The notes under the pieces were generated by a model. That model was not told the DNA's origin. It made no database searches and saw nothing but the letters and a program-made list of their open reading frames with translations. Of a stretch of DNA of 64,000 nucleotides, positions 56,410 to 64,000 are shown in pieces. The DNA comes from Burkholderiales bacterium. Its GTDB lineage: Bacteria; Pseudomonadota; Gammaproteobacteria; Burkholderiales; Nitrosomonadaceae. Position 1 is the stretch's first letter. Every line of letters begins with the position of its first letter. Where the stretch lies: NCBI GenBank assembly GCA_024235755.1, contig JACKLV010000002.1, forward strand, positions 124,001 to 188,000, in the 5' to 3' direction. Both the position numbers and the translations under genes were made by a program.

Positions 56410-57228
56410 TTAGGGAATGTTGTTCTGAAAATACCGGTTAGGAATGAACTGACCCCGGCCGGGCTGGAATCCAGCTTCGAGTGTATGCCAGGTATAGGAT
56501 TGCGCGGAAAAAACACTGTCGGGTACCGTCTGTCCGGTTGCAACAAATGCAGCAATCGCCGAGGCCAGTGTGCACCCGGAACCATGATAATTGTGCGGTA
56601 GCCGATTCCAGTTATCGGCACGTAATTTTTTGTCATGGGTAAACAATAAATTGGTAACTTGTGCGGTATTTTCGTGCGTGCCAGTGATCAGAATATATTC
56701 GCATCCCATTTCCAAAAGCCTGGATGCGCATTCGTCAAGTGTCGAGTTATCGGGAGGCGCTGCTAGGCATGCATCTATAAAAGCAAGGCGCCTGGCTTCC
56801 AGACTATTGGGTGTCAGCAGCGTAACACGTGGCAGCAGCAATTCGCACATTGATTCCATCATGATTGCAGTGGTTAACTCGTCACCGCGCCCGGAAGCCA
56901 GCACTGGATCCATGACGACGGGTATATGCGGATATGCTGATAGTATTTCGGCAATCACATGAATGATTTTATCGCTACCCAGCAGACCGAGTTTGATTGC
57001 TTGTACTGGCATGTCATCCAGTATGGTTCTGGCTTGCCGCGCAACCCATCCAGAATCAAGCGGGTATATGTCATGAACGCCCGATGTATCTTGAACGGTT
57101 ATTGCAGTAATGACTGAGAGAGGGTGGCACCCTATGCTCGCTATAGTCATGATGTCTGCCTGACTGCCTGCACCGCAGCTTGGATCGCTGGCTGCAAATG
57201 AAAGTACATTTGGGGGTGGCTGTGACAT
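56410..57228 (-). CDS. thiD: Hydroxymethylpyrimidine (phosphate) kinase
   Basis: ThiD (272 residues) phosphorylates HMP and HMP-P in thiamine synthesis. The N-terminus FAASDPSCGAGSQADIMTIASIG is the substrate loop (usually SDPSGGAG; here one Gly is Cys), DPVLASGRGDEL is central and HGSGCTLASAIAAFVATGQ carries the anion hole and catalytic Cys. The region upstream is only 53 bp to the divergent rubredoxin gene, too short for a TPP riboswitch. Confidence 0.95.
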   Translation of the reverse strand: MSQPPPNVLSFAASDPSCGAGSQADIMTIASIGCHPLSVITAITVQDTSGVHDIYPLDSGWVARQARTILDDMPVQAIKLGLLGSDKIIHVIAEILSAYPHIPVVMDPVLASGRGDELTTAIMMESMCELLLPRVTLLTPNSLEARRLAFIDACLAAPPDNSTLDECASRLLEMGCEYILITGTHENTAQVTNLLFTHDKKLRADNWNRLPHNYHGSGCTLASAIAAFVATGQTVPDSVFSAQSYTWHTLEAGFQPGRGQFIPNRYFQNNIP

Positions 57229-57281
57229 GCATTAATACCGTAAAATACCATTTTAACCTAAAAAGGAAGTGACAATCTATT

Positions 57282-57470
57282 ATGTCTGCTGATGAGAATA
57301 ACAACTATAACCGCTACATGTGCTTGATTTGTGGCTATGTGTATGATGAAGCCAAGGGGTCTCCTGAAGAAGGTATTCCCCCGGGTACGCGTTGGGAGGA
57401 TGTGCCCATCAACTGGACCTGTCCGGAATGTGGTGCGCGTAAAGAAGATTTCGAGATGGTGAAAATCTAA
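57282..57470 (+). CDS. Rubredoxin
   Basis: A 62-residue iron protein with two CxxC knuckles: [14 protein letters not shown] and [16 protein letters not shown], which bind one iron. It carries electrons in the cytoplasm. AGGAAG precedes the ATG at a good distance. It is divergent from thiD, a common arrangement, and its stop overlaps the gloA start by one base. Confidence 0.97.
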   Translation: MSADENNNYNRYMCLICGYVYDEAKGSPEEGIPPGTRWEDVPINWTCPECGARKEDFEMVKI

Positions 57471-57859
57471 TGCGAATTCTGCATACGATGTTACGAGTCG
57501 GTGATCTCGAGAAATCATTGGAATTTTATATCCAGGTACTCGGTATGCGGTTACTGCGGCGCAAAGATTACCCGGATGGCCGGTTTACCCTGGCATTCGT
57601 GGGTTATCAAGATGAAGCCAACGGTACGGTGCTGGAATTGACGCATAACTGGGATACCAGCCAATATGATCTGGGTGCAGGCTTTGGCCATATAGCCATT
57701 GAGGTTGATGATGCTTATGTTGCTTGTGAAGAAACGCGTAAGCGGGGAGGAAAAGTAACGCGGGAAGCCGGACCGATGAAACATGGTACGACTGTTATTG
57801 CGTTTGTAGAAGATCCCGATGGTTACAAAATCGAATTCATTCAGAAGAAGAATCAATAA
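57470..57859 (+). CDS. gloA: Lactoylglutathione lyase (glyoxalase I)
   Basis: GloA (129 residues) converts the methylglyoxal-glutathione adduct to lactoylglutathione. Metal ligands: [15 protein letters not shown] (His5), VLELTHNWD (Glu), GHIAIEVDD (His) and DGYKIEFIQ (Glu). The ATG uses the last base of the rubredoxin stop (TAATG), so translation is probably coupled. Confidence 0.96.
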   Translation: MRILHTMLRVGDLEKSLEFYIQVLGMRLLRRKDYPDGRFTLAFVGYQDEANGTVLELTHNWDTSQYDLGAGFGHIAIEVDDAYVACEETRKRGGKVTREAGPMKHGTTVIAFVEDPDGYKIEFIQKKNQ

Positions 57860-57982
57860 CAATTGTTCATAATTAACCCTGTATCGAAAAATTACCGGAA
57901 CTGTTGATATCTGACAATTTCAGTTATGCTACCAGTCGCCAAGCGTGTGCTAAGCCGCTATCTCTTGTGATTGTCATACGAT

Positions 57983-59284
57983 TCATCGATTTTCTTGTCT
58001 AGGACGTGATTCAGAGCGAGCCGCAATCACTTCTTCCAGCAAAGCTACATAGCGCGAGAGTGTATCCGTATCTGGGCCATCGATAATTTCTTTGATAAAT
58101 CGCTGCCGATGCGCTTCAACATAAAAGGAGTTACAACCTTTCTTGAGAAAGGTGTCAATTTTATTGTAAACATCATCCCTGCATCTCAACTCAGTTTCGG
58201 GCATATACGTGGCAATTGTGGATTTTCCCGCATGCAGGTAATCTGCTGCCAGTACCGGTTTCCCTGCTTTGACAGCTTCAAATACTACAGAAGTCGCCAG
58301 ATCGATCATGACATCGCCCCAGTTCATTAAATGTGTCGAATGGGTATTGTCTTCAGCCACATGTACATTTTGATGATTTAATAATGACCTGTCACGGGTT
58401 AGAGACTGCCTCCAGCCGCCACGCGTATGCGGCTTGATAATTAATTCTGTCCCAGGAAAAGAAGCGATCATATGAATAACTTCACCGACTTCTTCCCAGA
58501 AAATCGTGAAATCATTTTTTCTAAGAAAAAAAACGATTTTTAGTCGGTTATCGGAATCTTTCAACGGAGAAGATGGAATGATTGTCTTGAGTCTGAGCAG
58601 CCACTCATCACAGTAGCGCGGCGAACCAAGTATTGCCAGCGATGTTTCGTTCATGAACGGTTGGAAGCGCGTAGCGCAAAGCGTATTGGGCACTACGAGT
58701 TTGTCGAATATCCGTCCGGCACAATACATATCATCAGGAGCCAGCTGCCATTCGCCATGTCTGATCAACTGGCTGGCATGCGGGCTGTCACCGTGTGGCA
58801 AAGACACTGCTCCAAGTCCTTTGGTATGCGCCATTGCAGCGATAGTCTCAACCCACTCCAGACTAATTGGAGAATTTCGCGTAATCCAGTCAAACACAAT
58901 GACCCCACTAGTTTGGTCGGAGAAACTTCGCTTTAACAGCCGTTTAGAAACTGTATTCCATATGCGCAAGCGTTTGTTAATATCGTAAATCGAGGACAAT
59001 GCGTTCATCCATGTGCCAAAAAATGAGCGACGCAGACGCTGATTTAATAGAATCGTTTGCAATTGCCATCTGAGAAACTCGTGCAGGGGCAAAATTTCAA
59101 ACAGCCGTGCTATCCTCACGCCATTGAGCGTATTCAAAAATTGAATACGGAAATCATCTGTAAGTTTGGTCTTCTTCAATAAAACGATATCGCAACTATT
59201 ACCCGATTCAACCCATTTGACTATGACCGGTGTAATGTGATCAATATCGTTGTAGTGGCGAAGAAAAAAAAGCGCTTTTTTCAT
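57983..59284 (-). CDS. Putative surface-carbohydrate transferase, GT-B/CDP-glycerol-transferase-like
   Basis: A 433-residue protein without a signal peptide or membrane helix. The C-terminal half resembles glycosyl- or polyol-phosphate transferases: ELIIKPHTRGG, then GDVMIDLATSVVFEAVKAGKPVLAADY, the donor-binding pattern of GT-B enzymes. The N-terminal half resembles the other carbohydrate gene at 60744. It diverges from the operon at 59623 and so borders a surface-polysaccharide locus. Exact substrate unknown. Confidence 0.65.
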   Translation of the reverse strand: MKKALFFLRHYNDIDHITPVIVKWVESGNSCDIVLLKKTKLTDDFRIQFLNTLNGVRIARLFEILPLHEFLRWQLQTILLNQRLRRSFFGTWMNALSSIYDINKRLRIWNTVSKRLLKRSFSDQTSGVIVFDWITRNSPISLEWVETIAAMAHTKGLGAVSLPHGDSPHASQLIRHGEWQLAPDDMYCAGRIFDKLVVPNTLCATRFQPFMNETSLAILGSPRYCDEWLLRLKTIIPSSPLKDSDNRLKIVFFLRKNDFTIFWEEVGEVIHMIASFPGTELIIKPHTRGGWRQSLTRDRSLLNHQNVHVAEDNTHSTHLMNWGDVMIDLATSVVFEAVKAGKPVLAADYLHAGKSTIATYMPETELRCRDDVYNKIDTFLKKGCNSFYVEAHRQRFIKEIIDGPDTDTLSRYVALLEEVIAARSESRPRQENR

Positions 59285-59622
59285 AGAAAAGAATCTGAAT
59301 TGAGTCTATCAAAACTTGGCCGTGGCAAATATCACATTAATACCGTTCTGATTGCAAGATATTATTTGATTGGCCGTGCCCGTTTCACAAAATCGTAACA
59401 AATGGTTTGTTAGAATTTATCGTGTCACTTTTTGATACTGACGATAGGTTTTGCACTTTTTCAAAGACTAGGTATTAGCACGTATTGTATTGGATGCTGT
59501 AACTGTATAGTATAATTAAAAGGATAGGTGTATTAACAATTAGTCATACTGGATTTGATATTCATAAAACAGATTCGTGCTTTACCATAATCAGTCATAT
59601 CTACAACGAAAGGTAGGGTGCT
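59285..59622. other. Divergent control region of the surface-carbohydrate locus
   Basis: About 338 bp with no supported gene. TATAAT at 59511-59516 is a strong -10, with TTGGAT (59490-59495) 15 bp away or TTGTAT (59485-59490) 20 bp away as imperfect -35 options, reading toward the gene at 59623. Nothing else is recognised. Confidence 0.45.
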
Positions 59623-60723
59623 ATGTTAATGAGTACGTCGGAAACTTTTGAGATACATTTCGGTGATCCGTCTAAACCGGTAGGTTATTTGCGAGATGTA
59701 CTGGCCAAGCACATTATCGCTGTTCCGTCGGGTGGTGCAATTGATTGGGTGACCTATTATTTTCGCGATGTCAGATTGGCCGAATTGTTACTTCAGGCAC
59801 ATAAAAGAGGTGTTAGAGTAACGGTAAGTTTGCCGGCTACACCTCGTATTTCTGTTGCTAATCAGGCCGTGATCAAAATGCTTTCCGGGCCGGATCGGTT
59901 GGGTGATGGACTTAAAGTTGTCAATTTTCCGGGTATTCCTGCGCCACCTGGGAGAGCCTGGAAACCGCAATTGCACGAAAAAATCTACTGTTTTTCGCAC
60001 CCTAAACCCATTGCCTTAGTCGGTTCTTACAATCCTTCCGGTAACAATCCCGAAGCACAACCGGAAATCATTCGTGAAATCGGTGACCAGGATCATGGTT
60101 ACAATGTTTTGGCCGGAATCGTTGAGCCAAGCCTTGTGCAGCATATTATTGCACATGTTCGCCGCATACATCAGGCACCACCAAGTTTGTTTTACCGGTT
60201 CACTGATAGTGCAAATCGCGTTTTCAAAAGTTCAGATACCACGATTCATTTCCTACCCAGCTTACAACCACATCCGGTCGTGCAGTTTTTGAACCAGCTT
60301 GGATCGGGAGCGCATGTGCGTATTGCTGCTTCCCATATCAGAGCAACCAATGCAGTTAATGTCATGATTGAACTGGCCAGACGAGGCGCAGCCGTTGAAA
60401 TTATTGCCGAATCAACGCGCCGGCGAGTGACGCCAGATGTAGAGCAGCGGTTAATAGACGCTGGTATCCGGTTCAGCCGTGCAGACATTCCCGGCGGTGC
60501 TCCAATGCATCTCAAGTTTGTTTTGATTGAAAACAGTGGACAGGTTTGGTCCATATTTGGCAGTTTTAATTGGACCAAACCTTCGTTCTGGCTTAATCAT
60601 GAAATTATTGTTATCACCAGCAATCCATCGATTTTCAATCAATTCTCAAATTGTTGGAATACACTAAAAAAAGAAGCGGCTATGTCAGCTGAACAGAAAG
60701 ACTTTATTATTCACCCATTATAA
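59623..60723 (+). CDS. Phospholipase D-like domain protein
   Basis: A 366-residue protein with two PLD-like halves. First: LHEKIYCFSHPKPIALVGSY (HxK). Second: MHLKFVLIENSGQVWSIFGS (HxK) followed by FNWTKPSFWLNHEIIVI. The aspartate normally closing each HKD motif is not at its place (Ser in the first, Glu in the second), though the GSxN parts remain. No signal peptide. It begins the plus-strand run and is 20 bp from the next gene. PLD proteins include lipases, nucleases and transphosphatidylases; the function here is not clear. Confidence 0.75.
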   Translation: MLMSTSETFEIHFGDPSKPVGYLRDVLAKHIIAVPSGGAIDWVTYYFRDVRLAELLLQAHKRGVRVTVSLPATPRISVANQAVIKMLSGPDRLGDGLKVVNFPGIPAPPGRAWKPQLHEKIYCFSHPKPIALVGSYNPSGNNPEAQPEIIREIGDQDHGYNVLAGIVEPSLVQHIIAHVRRIHQAPPSLFYRFTDSANRVFKSSDTTIHFLPSLQPHPVVQFLNQLGSGAHVRIAASHIRATNAVNVMIELARRGAAVEIIAESTRRRVTPDVEQRLIDAGIRFSRADIPGGAPMHLKFVLIENSGQVWSIFGSFNWTKPSFWLNHEIIVITSNPSIFNQFSNCWNTLKKEAAMSAEQKDFIIHPL

Positions 60724-60743
60724 AGGTCCTGCGTAACCACCGT

Positions 60744-62144
60744 ATGCAAAATTCCGCTTCAACGCTCATTATTCCTGTAGAAAGTCAGGTGCGCGAACTG
60801 GATGCTAAGCTATTACTAGCCTGTTTTGCGGCAGAACGTGGATTTCCTGTTATTATAGGATCAAGAGCTTATATACACTTTCAGGTTGCTTCAATTCCAC
60901 GAGGCGTCTATCTGGCAAAAAGCATGCGTCATTTGAGTAATTTGATGTTTTTAATTTTGCGCCGGCTTGGTCACGACATTGTTGCCTGGGAGGAAGAAGC
61001 ACTTGTTCACCCGCCTGCGGAAACTTATTTCACACTTCGGTTATCACCCGTAACCGTCAGAAATGTCTCTCACGTGTTTGCCTGGGGTCAGGAGAATGTT
61101 GATTTATTAAAAAGTTATCCCAAATTACCAAAAAATCTTCCTATCCATGTGACGGGAAATCCACGGGGGGATATGTTGCGGAAGGAACTTCGTCCATACT
61201 TTGATATGGCTGCGAAAGATTTAAAACAACGCTATGGAAACTTTATTTTAATCAACACGAATTTCAGCGATGTCAATCCATTCATTCCCAATATAGGTTT
61301 GTTTTTACCTAATCAGGATTCGCAACAACCCAAACGCCTCGGTCAATCCGGCGCGGGCATGAGTATGGCATTCGCAGAAGGCTTATACAAACATAAACTG
61401 GCGGTACTGGAAGATTTTAAACAATTGATACCCGCACTAGAAAGTGCGTTTCCGGATCTCAATATCATAGTCCGTCCGCATCCCAGTGAAAATCAAAAAC
61501 TCTATCGCGATATTGCTGCGCAGTGCATACGAGTCAAAGTAATTACCGAGGGTAATGTCATACCCTGGCTTTTGGCAAGTGAAGCACTGGTGCACAATGG
61601 TTGTACAACTGGGCTTGAAGCCTATGTTTTGGGTGTTCCAGCAGTTTCCTATCTGGCAACGTTAAATGAATTCTATGACTATGAGTTTCAGGGTCTTCCG
61701 ACGAAATTAAGTTATCAATGTTTCAATTTCGAACAATTGAAAGAAACACTATCCAGGATTCACGTCAGTGAAATTGGCGCGGCTGATGGTAGCGATCGTC
61801 TTGATCTCATCAATTATTATTTGGCTGCACGTAATGGCCCATTCGCGTGTGAAAGAATTATTGATATTCTAGAAGCCAGTGGATATAAGGAAAAACAACC
61901 ACCGGCGCAATCTGTTTGCAATTACTTGCAGGGATGGCTCTTCACCAAGGTAAAAGCTGCGCTGACATACCTTAATATGCACAGACCTGGTCCAAATCGT
62001 TCAGGTTATCATGACCATCGCTTCCCTGAATTATCCGTGTCTGATATTGAACATAAAATTGCACATCTGGGTAGCTTATTGCGACGTTTTGAGAATATTC
62101 GTGTTGAACAATTTTCAAAGCATATTTTTAAAATCAGTACGTAG
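60744..62144 (+). CDS. Surface carbohydrate biosynthesis family protein
   Basis: A 466-residue protein matching the surface-carbohydrate-biosynthesis family (TIGR04396 type). It starts TLIIPVESQVRELDAKLLLACF and continues GFPVIIGSRA, VFAWGQENVDLL and HVTGNPRGDMLR. The C-terminal half has NIIVRPHPSENQKLYRDIA and LVHNGCTTGLEAYVLGVPAVSYL, a GT-B-like sugar-nucleotide site. Members sit in polysaccharide loci beside NeuB-like genes, as here. Substrate unknown. Confidence 0.8.
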   Translation: MQNSASTLIIPVESQVRELDAKLLLACFAAERGFPVIIGSRAYIHFQVASIPRGVYLAKSMRHLSNLMFLILRRLGHDIVAWEEEALVHPPAETYFTLRLSPVTVRNVSHVFAWGQENVDLLKSYPKLPKNLPIHVTGNPRGDMLRKELRPYFDMAAKDLKQRYGNFILINTNFSDVNPFIPNIGLFLPNQDSQQPKRLGQSGAGMSMAFAEGLYKHKLAVLEDFKQLIPALESAFPDLNIIVRPHPSENQKLYRDIAAQCIRVKVITEGNVIPWLLASEALVHNGCTTGLEAYVLGVPAVSYLATLNEFYDYEFQGLPTKLSYQCFNFEQLKETLSRIHVSEIGAADGSDRLDLINYYLAARNGPFACERIIDILEASGYKEKQPPAQSVCNYLQGWLFTKVKAALTYLNMHRPGPNRSGYHDHRFPELSVSDIEHKIAHLGSLLRRFENIRVEQFSKHIFKIST

Positions 62145-62196
62145 TTTTGTGCATTTTTTCAAAGTTATTAGCGTAAATTGAGTGGCGTTTATTTAT

Positions 62197-63075
62197 ATGA
62201 AAACACCTAAAGTAGTAGCGGAAATCGGCTGTAATCATAAAGGAAGTATCGACATTGCAAAAGAAATGATAGGCGTCGCGGCAACCTTTGCAAAATGCGA
62301 TTATGTCAAATTTCAGAAACGTTCAAATAAAGAGTTGCTCACACCTGAAGAGTACAATGCGCCTCATCCTAATCCGCAAAACAGTTACGGTGAGACCTAT
62401 GGTGCACATCGCGAATTTCTGGAATTCGATATCGATCAACACAGACAACTCAAAGAATATTGTGAAAGTCTTAAAATAGGCTATTCAACGTCAGTCTGGG
62501 ATCTGACTTCTGCCAAGCAAATAGCAAGCTTGGAACCAGGATTTATTAAAATACCATCGGCTTGTAATCTCAATTTTGCCATGCTGGAATATCTGGCATG
62601 TGATTACGAAGGCGATATTCATGTTTCTCTTGGAATGACAACGCCTGCCGAAGTAGAGCAGATTGTTGCATTTATAGAAAAATTTAATAGTGCTAAACGT
62701 GTCGTGTTATATGCTTGTACCTCTGGTTATCCTGTTCCCTTTAATCAGGTCTGTTTGCTTGAATTGCAAAAACTGCACACACAATATGACACGCGCGTAA
62801 AAGAAATAGGTTTTTCAGGGCACCATCTTGGTATTGCTGTTGACAGCGCAGCTGTCGCTCTGGGTGCAAGCTGGATTGAAAGGCATTTCACACTGGACCG
62901 AACCTGGAAAGGTACAGATCATGCCGCTTCCCTAGAGCCTGATGGCTTGCGCCGCTTAACCCGAGATGTTCGTGCAGTATCGGCAGCCTTGACATTCAAG
63001 GAATCGGATATTTTGGAAATCGAAGCGCCGCAACGAAAAAAACTCAAACGCATTTCAGGGATACACTTCGATTGA
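62197..63075 (+). CDS. NeuB-like nonulosonic acid synthase without SAF domain
   Basis: A 292-residue TIM-barrel synthase of the NeuB/SpsE family, which condenses phosphoenolpyruvate with a hexosamine-type sugar. Motifs: VVAEIGCNHKGSIDIAKEM, CDYVKFQKRS, GYSTSVWDL, IKIPSACNLN, VSLGMTTPAEVEQI, LYACTSGYPVPFNQ and WIERHFTLDR with GTDHAASLEPDG. The usual C-terminal SAF (antifreeze-like) domain is missing, but the end is natural because the next gene starts on the stop codon. ATG 62197 gives the family start; GTG 62182 is the alternative. It likely makes a sialic-acid-like sugar or its 9-phosphate. Confidence 0.85.
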   Translation: MKTPKVVAEIGCNHKGSIDIAKEMIGVAATFAKCDYVKFQKRSNKELLTPEEYNAPHPNPQNSYGETYGAHREFLEFDIDQHRQLKEYCESLKIGYSTSVWDLTSAKQIASLEPGFIKIPSACNLNFAMLEYLACDYEGDIHVSLGMTTPAEVEQIVAFIEKFNSAKRVVLYACTSGYPVPFNQVCLLELQKLHTQYDTRVKEIGFSGHHLGIAVDSAAVALGASWIERHFTLDRTWKGTDHAASLEPDGLRRLTRDVRAVSAALTFKESDILEIEAPQRKKLKRISGIHFD

Positions 63076-64000
63076 TGCGCTGGGTTGCTTTTATGCCGTT
63101 GAGAGCGCATTCAAAGTCGATTGTCGACAAAAATATACGCAACATTGCGGGACGTCCACTGTTTGCCTGGAGCCTTGAGCAGGCAATTGCATCGAACTGC
63201 TTTGATGAAATTTTTGTAGCGACGGATTCGCCAAGAATCAGTAATCAAGTGCGCAAGGAATTTCCTTCGATGGTCACGGTGATTGAACGATCTGCTGAAA
63301 CATGCACGGATACGGCAAGCACAGAAAGCGCCATGCTCGAATTTCAACAGAAAAACTCTTTCGACGTTATCTGTCTGATTCAGGCAACTTCACCTTTAAC
63401 GCTCGCTGCCGATTTTATTGCCGCTAAACAAATGTTTTTGGAAAAAAACATGGATTCTTTATTGACCGCGGTACGTTCTAAACGTTTTTTCTGGAAAAAA
63501 GATGGCACTCCAATCAATTATGATCCATTAAATCGCCCAAGACGCCAGGATTTTGAAGGCTATCTCATGGAAAATGGGGCTTTTTACATGACGGGCTCAA
63601 AAATCCTGGAAGACTACGGTAATCGCCTGGGCGGTCATATAGGCATTTATGAAATGGCGCCTGAGACTGCGATAGAGATAGATGATGACATAGACTGGGG
63701 GATTGTAGAGCAACTATTATTGCGACGGAAAAGATCAAATATCCGAATAGATGTCGCGGAGCTAAAAGCGCTGGTGCTGGACGTGGATGGAACATTGACT
63801 GATGGTGGTATGTATTATGGCCCAGATGGAGAAGCGCTTAAAAAATTTCAGACACGGGATGCTCATGGTATGCAGCGGTTGCAAGAGCACGGTATTAAAC
63901 TGTGCGTGATCAGTGCTGAAGACAGTCCAGCAGTCGCGGCAAGGATGAAAAAACTTCGTATTGAAGCGTATTATCCGGGCATTAAAGATAAGTACAAATT
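63075..64000 (+). CDS. CMP-nonulosonate cytidylyltransferase fused to HAD phosphatase (3' end outside window)
   Basis: An open frame of 308 codons runs to the window end. It starts at ATG 63075, which shares a base with the previous stop (TGATG). The N-terminal part (about 1-220) is a CMP-sugar synthetase: MPLRAHSKSIVDKNIRNIAG, VATDSPRISNQV, CLIQATSPLT and ENGAFYMTG. From about residue 235 a HAD phosphatase begins with LVLDVDGTLTDGGMYYGPDG (KdsC type) and KLCVISAEDS. The fusion resembles CMP-sialic acid synthetases with a C-terminal KdsC-like domain. It lacks the ATP/CTP-binding Gly-rich form of typical NeuA (RxGSKG reads RAHSKS). The pair with the NeuB-like gene suggests one pathway. Confidence 0.82.
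   Translation, partial: MRWVAFMPLRAHSKSIVDKNIRNIAGRPLFAWSLEQAIASNCFDEIFVATDSPRISNQVRKEFPSMVTVIERSAETCTDTASTESAMLEFQQKNSFDVICLIQATSPLTLAADFIAAKQMFLEKNMDSLLTAVRSKRFFWKKDGTPINYDPLNRPRRQDFEGYLMENGAFYMTGSKILEDYGNRLGGHIGIYEMAPETAIEIDDDIDWGIVEQLLLRRKRSNIRIDVAELKALVLDVDGTLTDGGMYYGPDGEALKKFQTRDAHGMQRLQEHGIKLCVISAEDSPAVAARMKKLRIEAYYPGIKDKYK

Noticed and set aside
57229..57281. Possible TPP riboswitch before thiD
   Set aside because: The gap is only 53 bp and has none of the conserved thi-box sequence.
62197..63075. Truncation of the NeuB-like gene, because the SAF domain is missing
   Set aside because: The stop is shared with the start of the next gene and all barrel motifs are present, so this looks like a natural short form.

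Overview
The window looks like chromosomal DNA of a betaproteobacterium, most likely a Nitrosomonas-type member of the Nitrosomonadales. This rests on gene content and order: mucD-lepA-lepB-DUF4845-rnc-era-pdxJ-acpS, ffs-dnaX-ybaB, rlmH-maf-rng, a rubredoxin next to thiD-thiE-hemL, a PEP-CTERM protein, DUF502, DUF2909, a di-haem cytochrome c4, and an AT-leaning base composition. No database search was possible, so the placement is inference. I see no insertion sequence, prophage, CRISPR array or tRNA gene.

Layout. 1-7.9 kb: a plus-strand translation, secretion and cofactor run from the 3' end of a DegP/MucD protease to nagZ. 7.8-13.6 kb: a minus-strand pair coding for a LysM-FecR envelope protein and a CHASE2-PAS-GGDEF-EAL c-di-GMP enzyme, then an L,D-transpeptidase-type protein and tadA. 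13.6-17.6 kb: prmB facing rluB, ybaB, dnaX and the 4.5S RNA gene. 17.9-27.5 kb: an envelope and accessory stretch with a PEP-CTERM protein behind a consensus sigma-54 promoter, a DUF4105/DUF3015 pair, a lipoprotein hydrolase, a low-molecular-weight tyrosine phosphatase, a glutamine cyclotransferase-type protein, two tandem FemAB/GNAT-like proteins and DUF502. 28-35.7 kb: a membrane-linked dynamin-like GTPase, rpsO-pnp, a YchJ-type protein, PPK2, a HI0933-type flavoprotein and DUF2909. 36-43.9 kb: a flagellar operon flhB-flhA-flhF-flhG-fliA-motC-motD. 44-57.9 kb: housekeeping genes (rng, maf, rlmH, a two-domain kinase-like protein, a KefB/YbaL-type antiporter, rdgB, rph, map, a SPOR protein, cytochrome c4, hemL, thiE, thiD, rubredoxin, gloA). 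58-64 kb: surface-carbohydrate genes, including a NeuB-like synthase and a CMP-sugar synthetase fused to a HAD phosphatase that runs off the end.

How it fits together. Several parts deal with the cell surface and the sessile/motile choice: flagella, c-di-GMP turnover, a PEP-CTERM protein under probable RpoN control, and synthesis of a nonulosonic-acid-like sugar. The most notable observations are the sigma-54 promoter with an upstream dyad before the PEP-CTERM gene, the absence of both recO and recR from their usual slots, an FlhG with altered nucleotide-binding motifs, and the SAF-less NeuB paired with a CMP-synthetase/HAD fusion.
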